Source of the DNA: Aotearoamyces nothofagi
Lineage: Eukaryota; Ascomycota; Leotiomycetes; Leotiales; Tympanidaceae
Reading direction: 5' to 3'
Length of the DNA stretch: 64,000 nucleotides
Assembly: GCA_015345905.1 (NCBI GenBank)
Contig: JADDTR010000012.1
Coordinates: 194,578 to 258,577, forward strand
A program made the translations under genes and the position numbers. Positions within the stretch are counted from its first letter, which is position 1; every line of letters begins with the position of its first letter. A model generated the notes under the pieces. The model searched no databases and had not been told where the DNA came from. It saw only the letters and a list, made by a program, of their open reading frames with translations. This document shows, piece after piece, positions 31,964 through 43,972 of the stretch.

Positions 31964-32721
31964 CTAAGCCGTCTTCTTCCAAGCACCATAAACACCAATA
32001 AAACTGCTAACCAGACCTGCCAAACCAACAACACCATCATCGAGGTCTACCCAACCCAGCGCCGAGGTCGGGATGGCCAAGTCAGCCAGGTCAGAAAGCA
32101 GCTGCAGCTTGATCACCGCACGTTCCCTGCGTCAGTCAGCAACAAGTCCCGAACTTCGAGATCCAGCCAGAGTACTCACCTCTCGATAGTCTTGGCCTCC
32201 ACCACGCCCTCGCCGATCTTCTTATCCACAGCCGCCTCCCTCTCTCTCAATCTCCAGAGCGTATAGACCCCGCTGACGGCACTGCACGCCAACCCCGCAA
32301 ACCACGCCTTGTAGGCCTCCCTGCCCAGCCTCTTCGCCGCCGCATTGGGCTTGATGCCCGCGACATCCAGATACGTCAGCGAGTCGAACGTCAGGTAGCC
32401 GCCATAACCGAGCTGGCGGCCCACGGCCAGGTACTTGACGACGGGATCCAGGCCCTTGGAGTCGGCAGCGAGCGCGGCGGCCTTGAAGTGCTCGACGTTC
32501 TTGCCGACGCGCAGCAGCTTCCTGGCGAGCCCGAACTGCTTCTTGATGGCGTCGAAGGGCGCGATCGAGGCGGGGCTCGCGTTGGTGCGGTACAGGTACC
32601 AGGCATAGAAGCGCGAGAAGTACTGGATGGTGCGCAGGAGCTTGTCGCGACCGATGGTCGTCGAGACGAATTTGAGGTAGTGCGTGACGGATGGGTGGTA
32701 GATGAGGGCGTCGGCGACCAT
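31964..32721 (-). CDS. PEX11: Peroxisomal membrane protein Pex11
   Basis: Peroxin 11, which elongates the peroxisome membrane before division. Exons 32721-32180 and 32126-31964 give 234 residues, normal for the family. The N-terminus VADALIYHPSVTHYLKFVST and the following amphipathic helix with DKLLRTIQYFSRFYAWYL are characteristic. Next come FGLARKLLRVGKNVEHFKAA and YGGYLTFDSLTYLDVAGI. After the intron the C-terminal hydrophobic stretch VVGLAGLVSSFIGVYGAWKK ends the protein. Exon 1 is GC-rich with strong codon bias. An upstream in-frame ATG at 32937 would add 72 residues unlike Pex11, so the start at 32721 is preferred. It diverges from the DNA glycosylase gene. Confidence 0.95.
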
Positions 32722-33104
32722 CTTGGCTGTGTTGTTTCTCTTGGGCGATATATTGGAACGTGTCTGGACCCTTTCTTGGGGCAAAGGAGTGGATAGGGTT
32801 TTAAATGATGCAATAATAAGCTTGTGAAGGGGACGCACTGCAGTAGCGATATGACGGAAGATAAGCCGAGGTGTTGCGGGGACCGCCATCCGAGGCTCCA
32901 TACTTAATTGTCGGGTTGTGCCTTGAAATTGCGGCATTGATGTTAATTAGATTGACCTTAATTAGATTGACCTAGCGGTCACGTTACTTCGTGCTTATTT
33001 CGCGCCTCGAGTTCACGACTCGAGGTATCCCGACCGACACTGTCGTGTTTTCTTCATTATATCGACTCTAAGTGGCGTAGAGAACTCTCTCAGACGTCTG
33101 CAGG
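32722..33104. promoter_or_regulatory. Divergent promoter, pex11 / fpg
   Basis: 383-bp spacer between divergent start codons, presumably carrying both promoters. No clear motif. Confidence 0.5.
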
Positions 33105-34563
33105 ATGCCTGAAATTGGCGAAGGTAGGAATATTCCAATTCATTCCCCTTATCACGGCGTCATTAACGCTTGCCAGTTGCTCGCATCGTCCACTACATCC
33201 GCAAATTCCTCGTCGGTAAGACATTGGCAGTAGTCAATGCCCAGGATGACAGCAATGTCTTTGGGAAGGTAGGGACGTCTGGGGCGGAGTTCCAGAAGGC
33301 TTTGACGGGGAAGAAGATCCTTGATGCTGGGCAACAGGGGAAGTATTTCTGGTAAGCTGGAATCTCACTATGGTAGTCTCGACGGCCATTACAAGAGCGA
33401 AGATTTCGAAAAGGTTGCTAATCTTGTCTTCTAGGTTAATCTTGTCGTCTCCTCCCCATCCAGTCTTGCATTTTGGCATGACAGGTAAAACCTCTCCCAA
33501 TCTCATCCAAGTCACGTGGCTAACCCCCCCAGGTTGGCTCCACATCCGCGGCGAGGAAACAGCCTACAACAAGCCCGAGCAACCCAAAGATCCTTTGGAA
33601 TGGCCACCTAAATACTGGAAATTCAGCATCGAGACGTCGGAATCTCCCAAAGTCGAAGCGGCATTCACCGACCCTCGACGCTTTGCACGCATCAGGTTAC
33701 TCGATTGTGCAGGCGAGGATATCAGGAAGACGACGCCCTTGAAGGAGAATGGTCCGGATCCCGTGATTGACAAAGACGTGCTGACTGAAGAGTGGTTAAA
33801 TAAGTTAATGGGGAGGAAACACGTCCCTGTCAAGGCTCTCCTCCTCGACCAGGCCAACATCAGCGGTATCGGGAACTGGGTCGGGTAGGTCCATCTCGTT
33901 ACCTCCATCTCCTATCTATCCCAAGCCACACCTAACCTCCAACAAAGCGACGAGATAATGTACCACGCCCGACTCCACCCGGAGCAGTACAGCGACACAT
34001 TCACCCCCGCGCAGCTGAAGCAGCTGCACACCTCTCTCCTGCACATCTGCGCCCTCGCCGTCTCCACGCTCGGCGACTCCAGCCAGTTCCCCGATGACTG
34101 GCTCTTCAAGCACCGCTGGGGAAAGGGCAAAAAGGACGCCTCGACGACGCTGCCTGACGGCTCGCAGATCACCTTCCTGACCGTCGGTGGCAGGACCAGC
34201 TGTGTGGTGCCGAGCGTACAGAAGAAGACGGGCCCTGTGGCTGGAGATGTCAAAACCGAGGATCTGCACCGTGGCCATGGGAAGAAGCTCGAGCCCGTGA
34301 ATGCGAAGGCCGGACCGCATGCAAAGGCGAAGAAAGCGGGGGTGAAGCAGGAGGCCGATGAGGATGATGGGAAAGAGGCACTGGACGACCCCAGTGAAGC
34401 GACAGCGAACGAAAAGAAGCGCAAAATGGATGCCGAGGAGAAGAAGGATATCAGCAAGAAGGTAAAGGTCAGTGCGTCAAAACTAAAGGGGGTTGAGGAG
34501 TCCTCGAATACAGGTCGACGACGTTCTGCTCGGTCGAGCAGGGCGATCTCTTATGCAGAGTAA
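33105..34563 (+). CDS. Formamidopyrimidine-DNA glycosylase (Fpg/MutM family)
   Basis: Base-excision-repair glycosylase/AP lyase of the Fpg/Nei family, fungal-plant type. Five exons: 33105-33123, 33177-33351, 33435-33484, 33533-33884 and 33948-34563, giving 403 residues. The 19-nt first exon encodes MPEIGE, placing catalytic Pro2 and Glu3 right after the removed Met. Further blocks are AGQQGKYFW (conserved Lys), HPVLHFGMTGWLHIRGEE, FTDPRRFARIRLLDC, and the helix-two-turn-helix with LLLDQANISGIGNWVGDEIM. The bacterial C-terminal four-Cys zinc finger is absent, as in plant Fpg. Instead the tail is a lysine-rich disordered extension with likely nuclear localisation signals (KKRKMD). Substrates would be oxidised purines. 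Confidence 0.93.
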
Positions 34564-35403
34564 TGTACGGATTTTGGATTTTGACAAGTGCTAGCGTGTT
34601 TATACATATATATGTACGAGTGTGGGATATCATGGCGTCGAATACAGAAGTACGACTTTTATTTCACTGTTTGTGAGGCTTATTCCTAATGAATGCAACC
34701 TATGCTCGCTATCTGCTTACCCAGTGCTATCGACTCAAAAGGACCGAAGTAATATGAACACCATACGCTATCTTAATGATGCGGGTGTTATCTCATTGTA
34801 AGATGCTGGATTATCTGGCTTTCCGGAGTAGAATCTGTACCATGATTAGGCGAATAGCTTGGCAGAACAAGCCGCTCAATTGGTATAAAAATCCAATGTG
34901 TGAGAATTCTATCTCGCCGTACGATACGAGGGCTACTCCAGCCACGATAAAGCAGACATTGAGGAAAAGATGCAGATTTGGAGTATCGGCACGGATTGAC
35001 TGGCTTGTTAGAAAAACAGCAGCTGGTGCCGCCGCCTGATTGAGATTAGCATCTTGTTTTTTTAATGAAATGTTTCACGGACTCCGAAGCTTAGTTGCTA
35101 TCTCGACATCGGATATTGAGACCTTGCCCCGAAATCACAATGGAGAGTAGAAGCAAGTCAGTAAACACAAGGTAGCTAACATGCTAGCATACCGGTCTCA
35201 TTCACTCTGATATCAAGCCCTTGCTGTCTTGAAATTCTTAAGGGTAGCCTACCCTCCTAGAGTATTGACCAGTTCGATATATACCCGTAACAGTTATGCC
35301 ACCTTGTTGACATTTCACTTCACTCTAGTCGTTACGAAGTCTGGTTTCGTTAGGTTTCTCTAGGCCTCACTACTTATCAGCAAACCTCCTGTTATCACGT
35401 ACA
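34564..35403. other. Intergenic region
   Basis: 840 bp between the glycosylase and the GT17 gene. It is AT-rich. One 87-codon open frame at 34776-35039 shows no known family and is not called. The last few hundred bases should hold the GT17 promoter. Confidence 0.5.
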
Positions 35404-36570
35404 ATGTTGGAGAAGCTAGGAGTGCAGACTGCCCTGTCAAAGTTCGAGATCACCCAACAACATGTCAGAATCCTCATCATAGCCGCCTTGGCTACATCAA
35501 TCTTGATCTTTCTCGCAACTCCGGAACAAAAGCGCTCTCTCCATCGGCTCGATTTAAAGCAGGCATCCTACCCACCCGATCCTGTCCGTAAACCTGTTCT
35601 CGATGAGCTCGGGTTTCTATCCCTCGAAGAAGCCGAAACATTCTGTAGGAATCGCCGATTCGATGTCTATCTCAACCGGACCCGGCGTAGAAAAATCTAT
35701 GATCTCTTCCTCATCAACACCGAACTTGACTGGCTAGAGATCCGTCTTGGACAGCTGTACAGCCATGTCGACTATTTTGTTATGCTGGAAGCCGATCATA
35801 CCTTCACTGATATGCCAAAACCCCTCTTCATCAAAGAGAACTGGGCACGATTCTCAGGCTACCACAATAAAATGATCAGACATACACTGAACGACACTGG
35901 AGTAGAGTTCAACTTTACTTGGGATCGCGAGATTTTCTCCCGCAATGCCATGTTTGATCAAGTCATTCCACAATTAACCGGCTCACAAAAAGCAGAGCTC
36001 GGCGACGTTATCGTCGTTGCAGATGTAGACGAATTGCCTCGACCAGATACCCTCGAGGTACTCCGGAACTGCGATTTTCCCCGCTCAACGACGTTGCGAA
36101 GTCGTATGTACTATTATTCCTTCCAATGGCTTAACCGCATGGCCGGCGAATGGCCATACCCACAAGCAACATTCTACGAAGGGAACGACACCGTCCGTCC
36201 GGAAGACCTACGATCCGGCTTCCCTGACGCTGAAATATATAACGCGGCATGGCATTGCAGCTATTGCTTGCCAACACTCGAAGAGCTAGTCCTAAAAGTC
36301 ACGTCTTTCTCGCACAGCGAATACAACAGACCCGAATTCCTAGATAGAGGAAAGATTCTGAATAGGGTCAGATGGGGCCTGGATATCTTCGACCGTGAGA
36401 ATTCGCATTTCGATCGTGTAGAGCGGAATCTTGACATCCCGGAGTTTGTGAAGGCCAATCCAGACAAGTTCGCATTCGTCATAGATCGGAACCCTGTGAG
36501 TGGGAATTTCAGGGATTATGATGGAGATGATGGGAAGAATACCACGTCCAGCGATATGGTTGAGGGATGA
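35404..36570 (+). CDS. GT17 glycosyltransferase (beta-1,4-GlcNAc transferase-like)
   Basis: Type II membrane glycosyltransferase of CAZy family GT17, whose animal member MGAT3 adds bisecting GlcNAc to N-glycans. Single exon, 388 residues. A short cytoplasmic N-terminus is followed by a signal anchor at about 22-40 (VRILIIAALATSILIFLATP). The catalytic domain starts with RRRKIYDLFLINTELDWLEI and has VDYFVMLEADHTFTD, then a DxD-like metal site at D207/D209 in VVVADVDELPRPDTL. It continues with YYYSFQWLNR and AAWHCSYCLPTLEEL. It should act in the Golgi lumen. Fungal GT17 proteins are common, but their acceptor is not established, so the enzyme name is by family only. Confidence 0.9.
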   Translation: MLEKLGVQTALSKFEITQQHVRILIIAALATSILIFLATPEQKRSLHRLDLKQASYPPDPVRKPVLDELGFLSLEEAETFCRNRRFDVYLNRTRRRKIYDLFLINTELDWLEIRLGQLYSHVDYFVMLEADHTFTDMPKPLFIKENWARFSGYHNKMIRHTLNDTGVEFNFTWDREIFSRNAMFDQVIPQLTGSQKAELGDVIVVADVDELPRPDTLEVLRNCDFPRSTTLRSRMYYYSFQWLNRMAGEWPYPQATFYEGNDTVRPEDLRSGFPDAEIYNAAWHCSYCLPTLEELVLKVTSFSHSEYNRPEFLDRGKILNRVRWGLDIFDRENSHFDRVERNLDIPEFVKANPDKFAFVIDRNPVSGNFRDYDGDDGKNTTSSDMVEG

Positions 36571-39500
36571 AGTATTCTCCCGTACAGAGCGATGGAGAGT
36601 AATAAAGACAGCTCATGAGATGGTTGGAAACTCCCCATTAAATGGCGTTGCTCAGATAAAATGGAGGATACCAAGACTTTAGCTTCAGGATTGCCTGAAC
36701 ATACCTCTGTGCATTGATCTATAGTGCGTATGATAGCGGTAAGGTAGACGTTCTTGGGGGTATCCCCAAACCCCGAGAGGTCGCTTCGCTCTAAAGCCAA
36801 CTTTTACTTGATGGTGGTGTACAGTGATAAATAAACCCACATAGAGAAAGGAAATTATATAGAAGAATGGCTCTTACTAGCAAAGATATAGCTATATTCA
36901 TTGGTCTTCCGTTAGCCCGCGCAATCCCATGTGAAGGCGGTATAATCCAACCACGCCGAGACACCGAATAGAGGCACGTTCCAGCATTGGTTTGCACATG
37001 GTCAATGTGGGCAGGCTGAAATCGCAAGCTCTGGCAGGTGTCAAAGATGTCATCACTCCATATCCCAACAGGAGTAGGAAGTAGGCCACGCGTCCAGGCA
37101 CGTGGATATCAAATAATCCCACCTGCTGAGAACGAGCAAGTTCCCACCATCACCTACTCTCGACTCAACACTGGTAGCTCCAATCAGCAAGGCGGCAATC
37201 TAAACTCTGGCATCGCAGCTCGCAACGACGGCAAAAGCTGCGTAAAGAGAAGAGCACGGCATTCCTCCAGAGAAAGAAAGATAAGCCGCAGTTTCCCTCA
37301 CATCCAGCGCAGCACATGTAGTAGATATTCTGGAGGTGGTCTGCTGGATGCGTTGAGGACTTTGTGTTGGGAAGAGAAAGAGGAATGGGAAGAGGAAGAG
37401 GAAGAGGAAGGAAGACCGCACGTGCTAGCTCTGAGCAGATTCCTTGGCGAGAAGGGATCGAGGAGAGAGTGGAGACGAGGGCTTTGGTCTGTGCGTGCAT
37501 ACAGTAGATTAGTGCATTTGGGGTAGTACAGTACAGTGTGTACGGGGAACGTAAGGCATGGATTACGTAACCGTGGTCGGCAGAAGAGGTGTAACTCGGG
37601 CACGGGTCCATCCAGTCGCGCTTTGCTTGGAATCAATATCGCAAGTACGGATAGCCAGAACGCTATAGCGGCGACTCTCAGCTAGGCATGATACTGGATG
37701 CCACCGTGGGCACAGCGGCAGCGTTCCATTGTTCGGTACAGTAGTCATGCACGGTAGTACTGCATAGTAGTGTAGTACTGTAGTGTAGTACTGTACTGTA
37801 CAGTAGTATAGAGCAGTAGAGCAGGTAGTAGACACGAGAGCAGTCTGATTGGGTCCTTGCCGAGGATATCGTTCCCAACAGGCCACAGGCCGCACGGCGG
37901 CGTCGCTTGTCGACAATGCAACGTCATGCATGAGAGCGGCAGGTAGATACTGTAGATAACAGACTCGCCAGTGTTGTAGCCGCCCCCCAAGGCAGCTGAG
38001 CGCAGAGGCGAGGAGCCGAGGCACCCTCGGCGTCACCGATCTCCGTTGCTGCGTAGGTGTACTGGTACTGTACTGTACAGTATGTACACAGTAGACGACG
38101 ACTGCAAGGGGGGGGGAGGCGGACAAGGCAGGTGCTTTTCTTATCAGTGCCTGTGCTGAAGACCGTAGTGCTGTACTGCACTGTATATCGAGCATCAGGG
38201 GCCCCCATCCTGGCCTGTCCTGGCCTGTCCTGGCCGTCCTGTCCTATATCCGCCTGCAGACGCCGTGGATGGCCGAAGACCAACCCTGGAAGCAATGTCT
38301 CGGCGTGCACACAGCCGGCCGCCTGATTGGGTGGGATGTGGGATCTGGGCGGATCGGATGAGGCTAGCAGGGGAGAAAGGGCATTGTGTCTCTGCCGATG
38401 CCCTCCCCGCTCGCCTGGCTGGCTCGACTGGGATGCAGCCGCGCTGATACGCAGGCCGGCCAATGGCACGCCGGCCACGCGCTGTCCAATGGTGGCGTGG
38501 CCGGGCCTTATCTACCAGCCGGCAGGGCACGCGCTCGATAGCGGTCGATAGCGGTCGATAGCGCTCTGTGCCAACGGCGGAAAGCAGGGCGTCAGCCGGC
38601 GCCATGCAAAGCTTGATCCTGCAGCCAGCTTCCTGTTCTGACCCGCCCGCTCTGGAGCCAGCGTGCGAGGCAGAAATGTCCGGGCTATGCTGCATTCGGG
38701 ATTTGTAGGGTAGAGGAGCTTGGTTGTAGGGAGGGTTCTTGGTTTCTTGGGCTGGAGGGGTGTTGAGGTCGTAGATACTGTGGGCACTGTGGGTTCCTGG
38801 AGGTACTGCACTGTGCGTACAGTACATGCACTGCGGTGCGTACGCACGGTGCTGTAGGTCCGCCATCTCGCCCTGATCTCGGGTTGCCAAGCTGCCAAGC
38901 TGCCAAGCTGTTGAGCTCTATCTATGTAGCCTTGTCGGTTCGTTGAGGGCAGGGAAGAGGAAGGCATGCTACTGCAGTGGTCGGGACCGTAGGGGCTGTA
39001 GGTACCTACCTGAGGTCCCTAAGTCCAGCGCTTGCAGTGCTGTGGGCACACCGTCGTAGGTACCTAGATGCCTACAGTACAGTGAGGTCATTACGTTCCA
39101 GCGGCCACAGAAGCCGTAGTAGGTACTGTACGTACTGTCCCTACCCCACCTTAGCTACAGTAGGCACTCGCCGTGCAGTAGAAGACGCAAATCTCTAGAT
39201 CCCTCCGCGCCCACAACGCCCACAGCGCCCACAACTCCCTCAACTCCCTCAGCTCCCACCCAACGCCCACAGATGGCTGTCCAGCTGTCCTGTTCTGGGC
39301 ACAATGCAGCCTCTCTACCCACCTACCTAGCTTGCCTACTTCGGCTGTGCGTGCCGCACTGCTACTGTATGTTCAAGACCTACCTCTGGCACCCTGCCTT
39401 ACCTAGGTCCCTAAGGTAGTCCCTCTCCTCCTCCCAGCCGCTTAAGTATCGCTGATCTCCCCCCACCATTGTTTTTTTTTTCTTCCTCGTCTTTATCTTC

Positions 39501-39584
39501 CTCTCCTAGACTCTCCAAATCTCCCTCTCCAAACATCGCTACTACTCCTCTCTCGATCGTCCCTTCGTCCCTTCGTCCTTCGAG
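36571..39584. other. Gene-poor 3-kb region upstream of the MFS permease
   Basis: No convincing gene. The first 1 kb has a 163-codon frame at 37038-37526 with a poly-Glu run and no known domain. From about 37.5 kb the DNA becomes GC-rich and crowded with GTACTGTAC-like strings (37525-37830, 38056-38190, 38800-38845, 39056-39140) and short direct repeats (TGGCCTGTCC near 38213, GATAGCGGTC near 38540, CGCCCACA near 39208). Closest to the gene, from about 39420, it is pyrimidine-rich (CTCCTC, T-tract), as in strong fungal promoters. CACGTG cores at 37096 and 37424 lie more than 2 kb away. Confidence 0.55.
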
Positions 39585-41217
39585 ATGAACGTCTTCCGTA
39601 AGCTGAACAGAGAGCCGGCTCCGGCTGAAGAAGCTCCTGTAAATGAAGTCGACAATGACCCTCTGGCCACTGTCCCAAAGTCTTTCTCGCACAGGATCTT
39701 CCCTGTACTGGCTGCCGGCTCGGGTCTCTTTGCCGAAGGCTACGTCCAGAGTGTACGTGAACTCGCTGGCAAGCCAATGTTGCATGCTGACAGCCACTAG
39801 GTCATCGGATCCGTTGGTACTATCTTGGGTATAATCTACAAAGACGCATACACCAATTCGCCGGCTGAGAGCAACGTTGCTGCCATTGCCTTCGTCGGCA
39901 TCGTCGTGGGCCAGCTTACCTTTGGATATACCAGCGATAAGTGGTCGCGAAGGAATTCCCTCCTCGTCTCGACTATTATCATGACAATCTTCACTGCGCT
40001 CAGTGCTGGCGCGTACGGTGCCGGTGGCTCCCTAAACGGTATGATTGCTGCTCTTACAGCATACCGCTTCCTGGTCGGCATTGGCATTGGAGGAGAATAT
40101 CCTGCTGGTAGTGTGGCTGCCGCCGAGGCTACGGGCGAACTGAAGAAGGGCACGCGGAATCTTTGGTTCGTCCTGTTTACAAATAATATGATTGATTGGG
40201 GTTTCGTTGTCGGCGCCTTTGTACCATATGTTCTGGTTCTCATCTTCACAGAGAGCCATCTGCGCGCAACTTGGAGAACTGCCCTAGGTCTCGGTGTCGT
40301 CCCGCCGATTATCTTATTGGTCATGCGAATCTACCTCAAGGAGCCCGAGGAGTTCAAGCGCGAGTCGATGAAGTATACCAGAATTCCCTACAGCCTCGTC
40401 ATCAAGTTCTATTGGAAACGTCTTCTCGTCGTCGGCTCCATCTGGTTCCTCTACGATGTTCGTATCTTCCCTTTCTTTTGCTTAATTGACGTATAGCTAA
40501 CAATCGCAGTTCTCTGTCTATGCATTCGGCATCTACTCCTCCACGATTGTTGCCACCATCATTGGCGACACTGCACCTCTCTACCAGACCTTTGGCTGGA
40601 ACACCGTCATCAATCTGTTTTACATTCCAGGTGCTATCCTAGGAGCCTTTTTCTCCGACTGGATTGGCCCTCGATGGGCTCTCATTATCGGTGTCTCTCT
40701 TCAGGCTATAGTTGGATATATCATGGCCGGTTGTTATGCATCTCTGTCCCAGGCCGGAAATGTCGCCGGCTTTGCCGTCGTTTACGGCATATTTCTCTCA
40801 CTGGGCGAGTTCGGCCCAGGTGACAACATCGGTCTCATTGCGTCCAAGACGTCTGCTACTGGTATCCGAGGTCAGTATTACGGTATTGCAGCAGCTATTG
40901 GAAAGATTGGTGCCTTTGTCGGAACCAAGGTTTTCCCGTATATTGAAGCTGCCGGCGGTTCAGGTACCGTGAAGAGTGCCCAGTATCCCTTCTGGGTTGC
41001 ATCCAGCCTGTGCATCCTCTCTGCATTCATCGCATACTTTTTCCTACCACATATTGGTCAGGACACTATCGTAACTGAAGATGTAAAATTCAGAGCATAC
41101 CTCGAGAGCAAGGGCTGGGATACTCGACAGATGGGTCTCCCAAGTGTTGATAGTGTTGGTCAGGAGGACGGTCAGTCCCCCAAAACCTCGCCCGAACCTG
41201 TTGTGGAGAAGTTGTAG
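39585..41217 (+). CDS. GIT1: MFS glycerophosphodiester/phosphate permease, Git1-like
   Basis: Twelve-helix major facilitator of the phosphate:H+ symporter family, nearest in layout to yeast Git1 (glycerophosphoinositol uptake). Exons 39585-39752, 39801-40457 and 40510-41217 give 510 residues. Helix 1 contains GSGLFAEGYVQS joined to VIGSVGTILG. The loop 2-3 signature is YTSDKWSRRNSLL. Helix 4 holds the substrate-type motif YRFLVGIGIGGEYPAGSVAA, matching the family pattern GxGxGGxYP. Later helices include WFLYDFSVYAFGIYSS and FGPGDNIGLIASKTSATGIR. The C-terminus is hydrophilic. Codon use is strongly biased toward C-ending codons, suggesting high expression. It may carry inorganic phosphate or glycerophosphodiesters; sequence alone does not decide. 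Confidence 0.88.
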
Positions 41218-41582
41218 GGCGTCGTGCTGTATGAAGAATATTTAGACGAGCGGGTGTACTTGGTGGAAATAATTATTAGTTAGATAGAATAGTAAATGTA
41301 AATAAAAAACATCAGTCGATGACCGATACCTCGGCGCACTTGCTGGAGAGCCCAGAGCCAATGATTCGAGACGCGACTAGATGTCTAAGCTTCGACCCCC
41401 TACCGCCACTAAAAATATATCCCATACGTACCAGCACGTCTTGCCTTGTATAGCTCTATTCTACACGACTGCTTTATTTGGCGTATATCTCTCTCCAAGT
41501 AGCTTCATGAAATCAATTTACTAGCTTTACCATCTCATAGACGACAGAAACAGTGCGACGCGGTATAGCGGAGTGTCTCCTG

Positions 41583-41642
41583 TCTTCTGTCTTCTGTTTT
41601 CTGTTTTCTGTTTTCTGTTTTCTGTTTTCTGTTTTCTGTTTC
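41583..41642. repeat. (CTGTTTT)n minisatellite
   Basis: About eight copies of a 7-bp unit, the first two varied (CTGTCTT). It lies in the gap after the permease gene. Confidence 0.9.
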
Positions 41643-41883
41643 TTCTTGGATGGGCGCCTTGGTTTTGCCAGTAGTTATATTTCAAATGCATGGAAAGCCA
41701 GAGGACCAGGTAAAACCGACACCTCGAGCCACTGCCCCGAGAACTTCACATATTATATACCAGCAATCGTTTACAGCATAGTAGATGCAGTATTACATGT
41801 CTTCAGTGTTGCATTGTGTTGATGTGTAAAGTCGTGGAAAAATGACCTAGGTCCTGCTGAATACATAACCACTAAATTTGAAA

Positions 41884-42080
41884 CTAGCCCAGGCGTGAAT
41901 CCCCATCAAACAAACCTTGAAGCTGCGTAATAAGCTTATTGAGCTTGTGGTAATCTTCCTTCATATAGCAGAGATGCTTGATTGCCTCCGCGCTTTGAGC
42001 TAAAAGCCCTGCGATCGTCGCCAGGCTGGCCGCGAATCCAACAAATGCAACAGCCGCTGAGGCAGGGTCCTCTGTGCTGA
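41884..42080 (-). pseudogene. Remnant of a fungal STAND/NLR N-terminal domain
   Basis: A short minus-strand segment reads DPASAAVAFVGFAASLATIA, then GLLAQSAEAIKHLCYMKED. This is the start pattern of the helical N-terminal domain found on many fungal NACHT, NB-ARC and ankyrin proteins (usually MDPxSxxxxVxGFAASLxTL). No Met precedes the Asp, and the frame ends at a stop soon after the domain's second helix (TQLQGLFDGDSRLG). No NACHT or repeat region follows. I read it as a truncated, dead copy. A possible donor GTTTGT after QLQ is noted, but no downstream exon was recognised. Confidence 0.55.
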
Positions 42081-43972
42081 GGTACGCGGTGCAAAACAAA
42101 GATTTGTAGCCAAACTCTGGCAATGGTAGATAGCAGCAAATAAATTCCAGCCCTGAAACTGCGGCTTCAACTGCTTTATTCTTTCCTGCCATATCCGATA
42201 GAGAAGTTGATCGCTGCAGAAGGTTTGCATGCTCCTTTCGAGAGACCTGGCCATAGCAAACGGGATCGGTAGGCATATGGTGGCCTTTTGGAAGGAGTGG
42301 TATCGCCGTTCAGAGAGCTTGTAGCTTTTAGGCTTGTAGAGTGGTAGATTAGGACAGCTAGGGAATCCTGACTTGGAGTATGGCACGAAATCCATCAGCA
42401 ATAGAGATTGAGATACCAGAAAGACAGATGGAACAGCTGATTACAGAGAGGGGGCTTGGGGTTCAAAAAGATCAGCCCTTGACAGTCAGTCTACTATATA
42501 TACTTCTACACCATTAATTCGTCTATACTCGAGGGAACAGAAACCATAGATGGAGATAGCTCTGCCTCGAACACGGCAGATCTTCAAACCATTTAGAACA
42601 TCTGCTACCTTGTCGGGGATATTACGCGCCCTTTGTATCTTTTGTTCCTTTTGCTCCTTTTCCTCCCAGGACCTGCCCATTGCCCATAGGTTTCATCGCA
42701 TTTCGGGATTACCGCGGGGGAATGTCGAGTGTTTCCACTCCGGGCTGTGGGGTCGGATCACGTGACGGGGAACGCGTGGCCTCCTAGCAGCAACTCGATA
42801 CGGGGCAGTTTGTGGGGACAGAGCCAGCCAACTTTATATGAACATCAGTAGCCCGCGGCCCGCAGAGATGACATCTCGATGATATCTCGATGGTAAAAGT
42901 TGCAGGCCCAGCATCTCCCACCACGCCCAGCCCTGGCCAGGCGACTTCGCTCCTGACTCGGTCTGCATTCTTGGCGCACAGCGGTGGCTCAAGCGTGATT
43001 TCCTGCACGTGATAGTCGGCCACTGGGTGGTGAACGGAGTCGCTGTGCTTCGTTGTGCTTCGTCGGAGATGGATGGCCTGGATTGAGGATCCGGGCTGGA
43101 GAAGGGATGCTTCGTGAAGCAAGCGGCTGGCATTGCAGCTTGTTTTCCATTGTCGGCCGGGCATCTGTTTGTCTTGATTGGGGATTTACTGCTTGTTTGG
43201 TGTCTCAGCTTTTCATTGCACAGCCCGGCTTGGAAGAGCGGACGGCCGACTTGGCGGCTAGCCTGCGCAACACCCCTTGGCCCAAAACAAGCCTCTGGAA
43301 GACGGCAATGATGATGCCGTCTCTGGCGGGCTGTGATAGATGGTCTGGCCGTGATGCAGCCCTTGGGCTTTTCGTTGACGGCGAGCAGACTCCTCTGCTG
43401 CGCGAGGAATAGAGCCCTCAAGGGGGCTGTTGCCAGGCCGAGTGCAGCGCTGCGTTGGGCTGTTGATCAGTCTCGATAGACGTGGGCACGATAAGAAATG
43501 CGGACAACCTCCCGCCCCCGTCCCGGCCCCCGGCCCCCCGGTGTCCAGGGGCCCAGCTGCAAGTTACAGTACATTCAGTACCTGCCCTCGCTGCCCCTGC
43601 ACCCCGTCTCGCCTGGGTCTGGGTCCCTTCATCAGTCAACCGCCACAGGAAAATCCAGAAAATCCAGGAAATCCAGGAAATTGCTCCTTCCCTTCATTAT
43701 TCTGCTCAGTCTTGGCGCCCTGCTCAACTTCCTCCGTACCTGTACAAGCATACAAGAGAATGCGCCAGGCGGTCATCATTTCATGTTTACACTGCCTGCT
43801 CCGCTAAGACAACCAGCCCCGTTGTGCCGTCCATTCACTGCCGGCGTCCGCTCTCTACTTTCTGCTGTCAACGGCTTCAATTGTTTCTTTCTTTCTCTCT
43901 CTCTCTCTCTCACCGTACGTTCCAGCCTTGTGTGCAAGTAAAGGCCTTCGTCTGGAGCGAACCACGGTCACC

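Larger units (their letters stand above)
41218..43972. other. Gene-poor 2.7-kb region
   Basis: Spacer between the MFS permease and the GH76 gene. It holds a 7-bp tandem repeat at about 41583-41642 and a domain remnant at 41884-42080. A TCACGTGA core lies at 42758-42765, and a CCAGGAAAT-type direct repeat sits near 43648-43682. A CT-rich run around 43892-43912 just before the GH76 start looks like promoter sequence. Several open frames at 42.8-43.9 kb are compositional. Confidence 0.5.

Noticed and set aside
32391-32813. Long Pro/Ser/Arg-rich frames opposite or beside pex11
   Set aside because: Shadows created by the GC-rich, codon-biased pex11 exon.
32722-32937. Upstream start for pex11 adding 72 residues
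   Set aside because: Pex11 proteins begin close to VADALIYHP, and the extension is unlike the family.
37038-37526. 163-codon frame with a poly-Glu run as a gene
   Set aside because: No known domain, biased GAGGAA repeats, and position in a repeat-rich upstream region.
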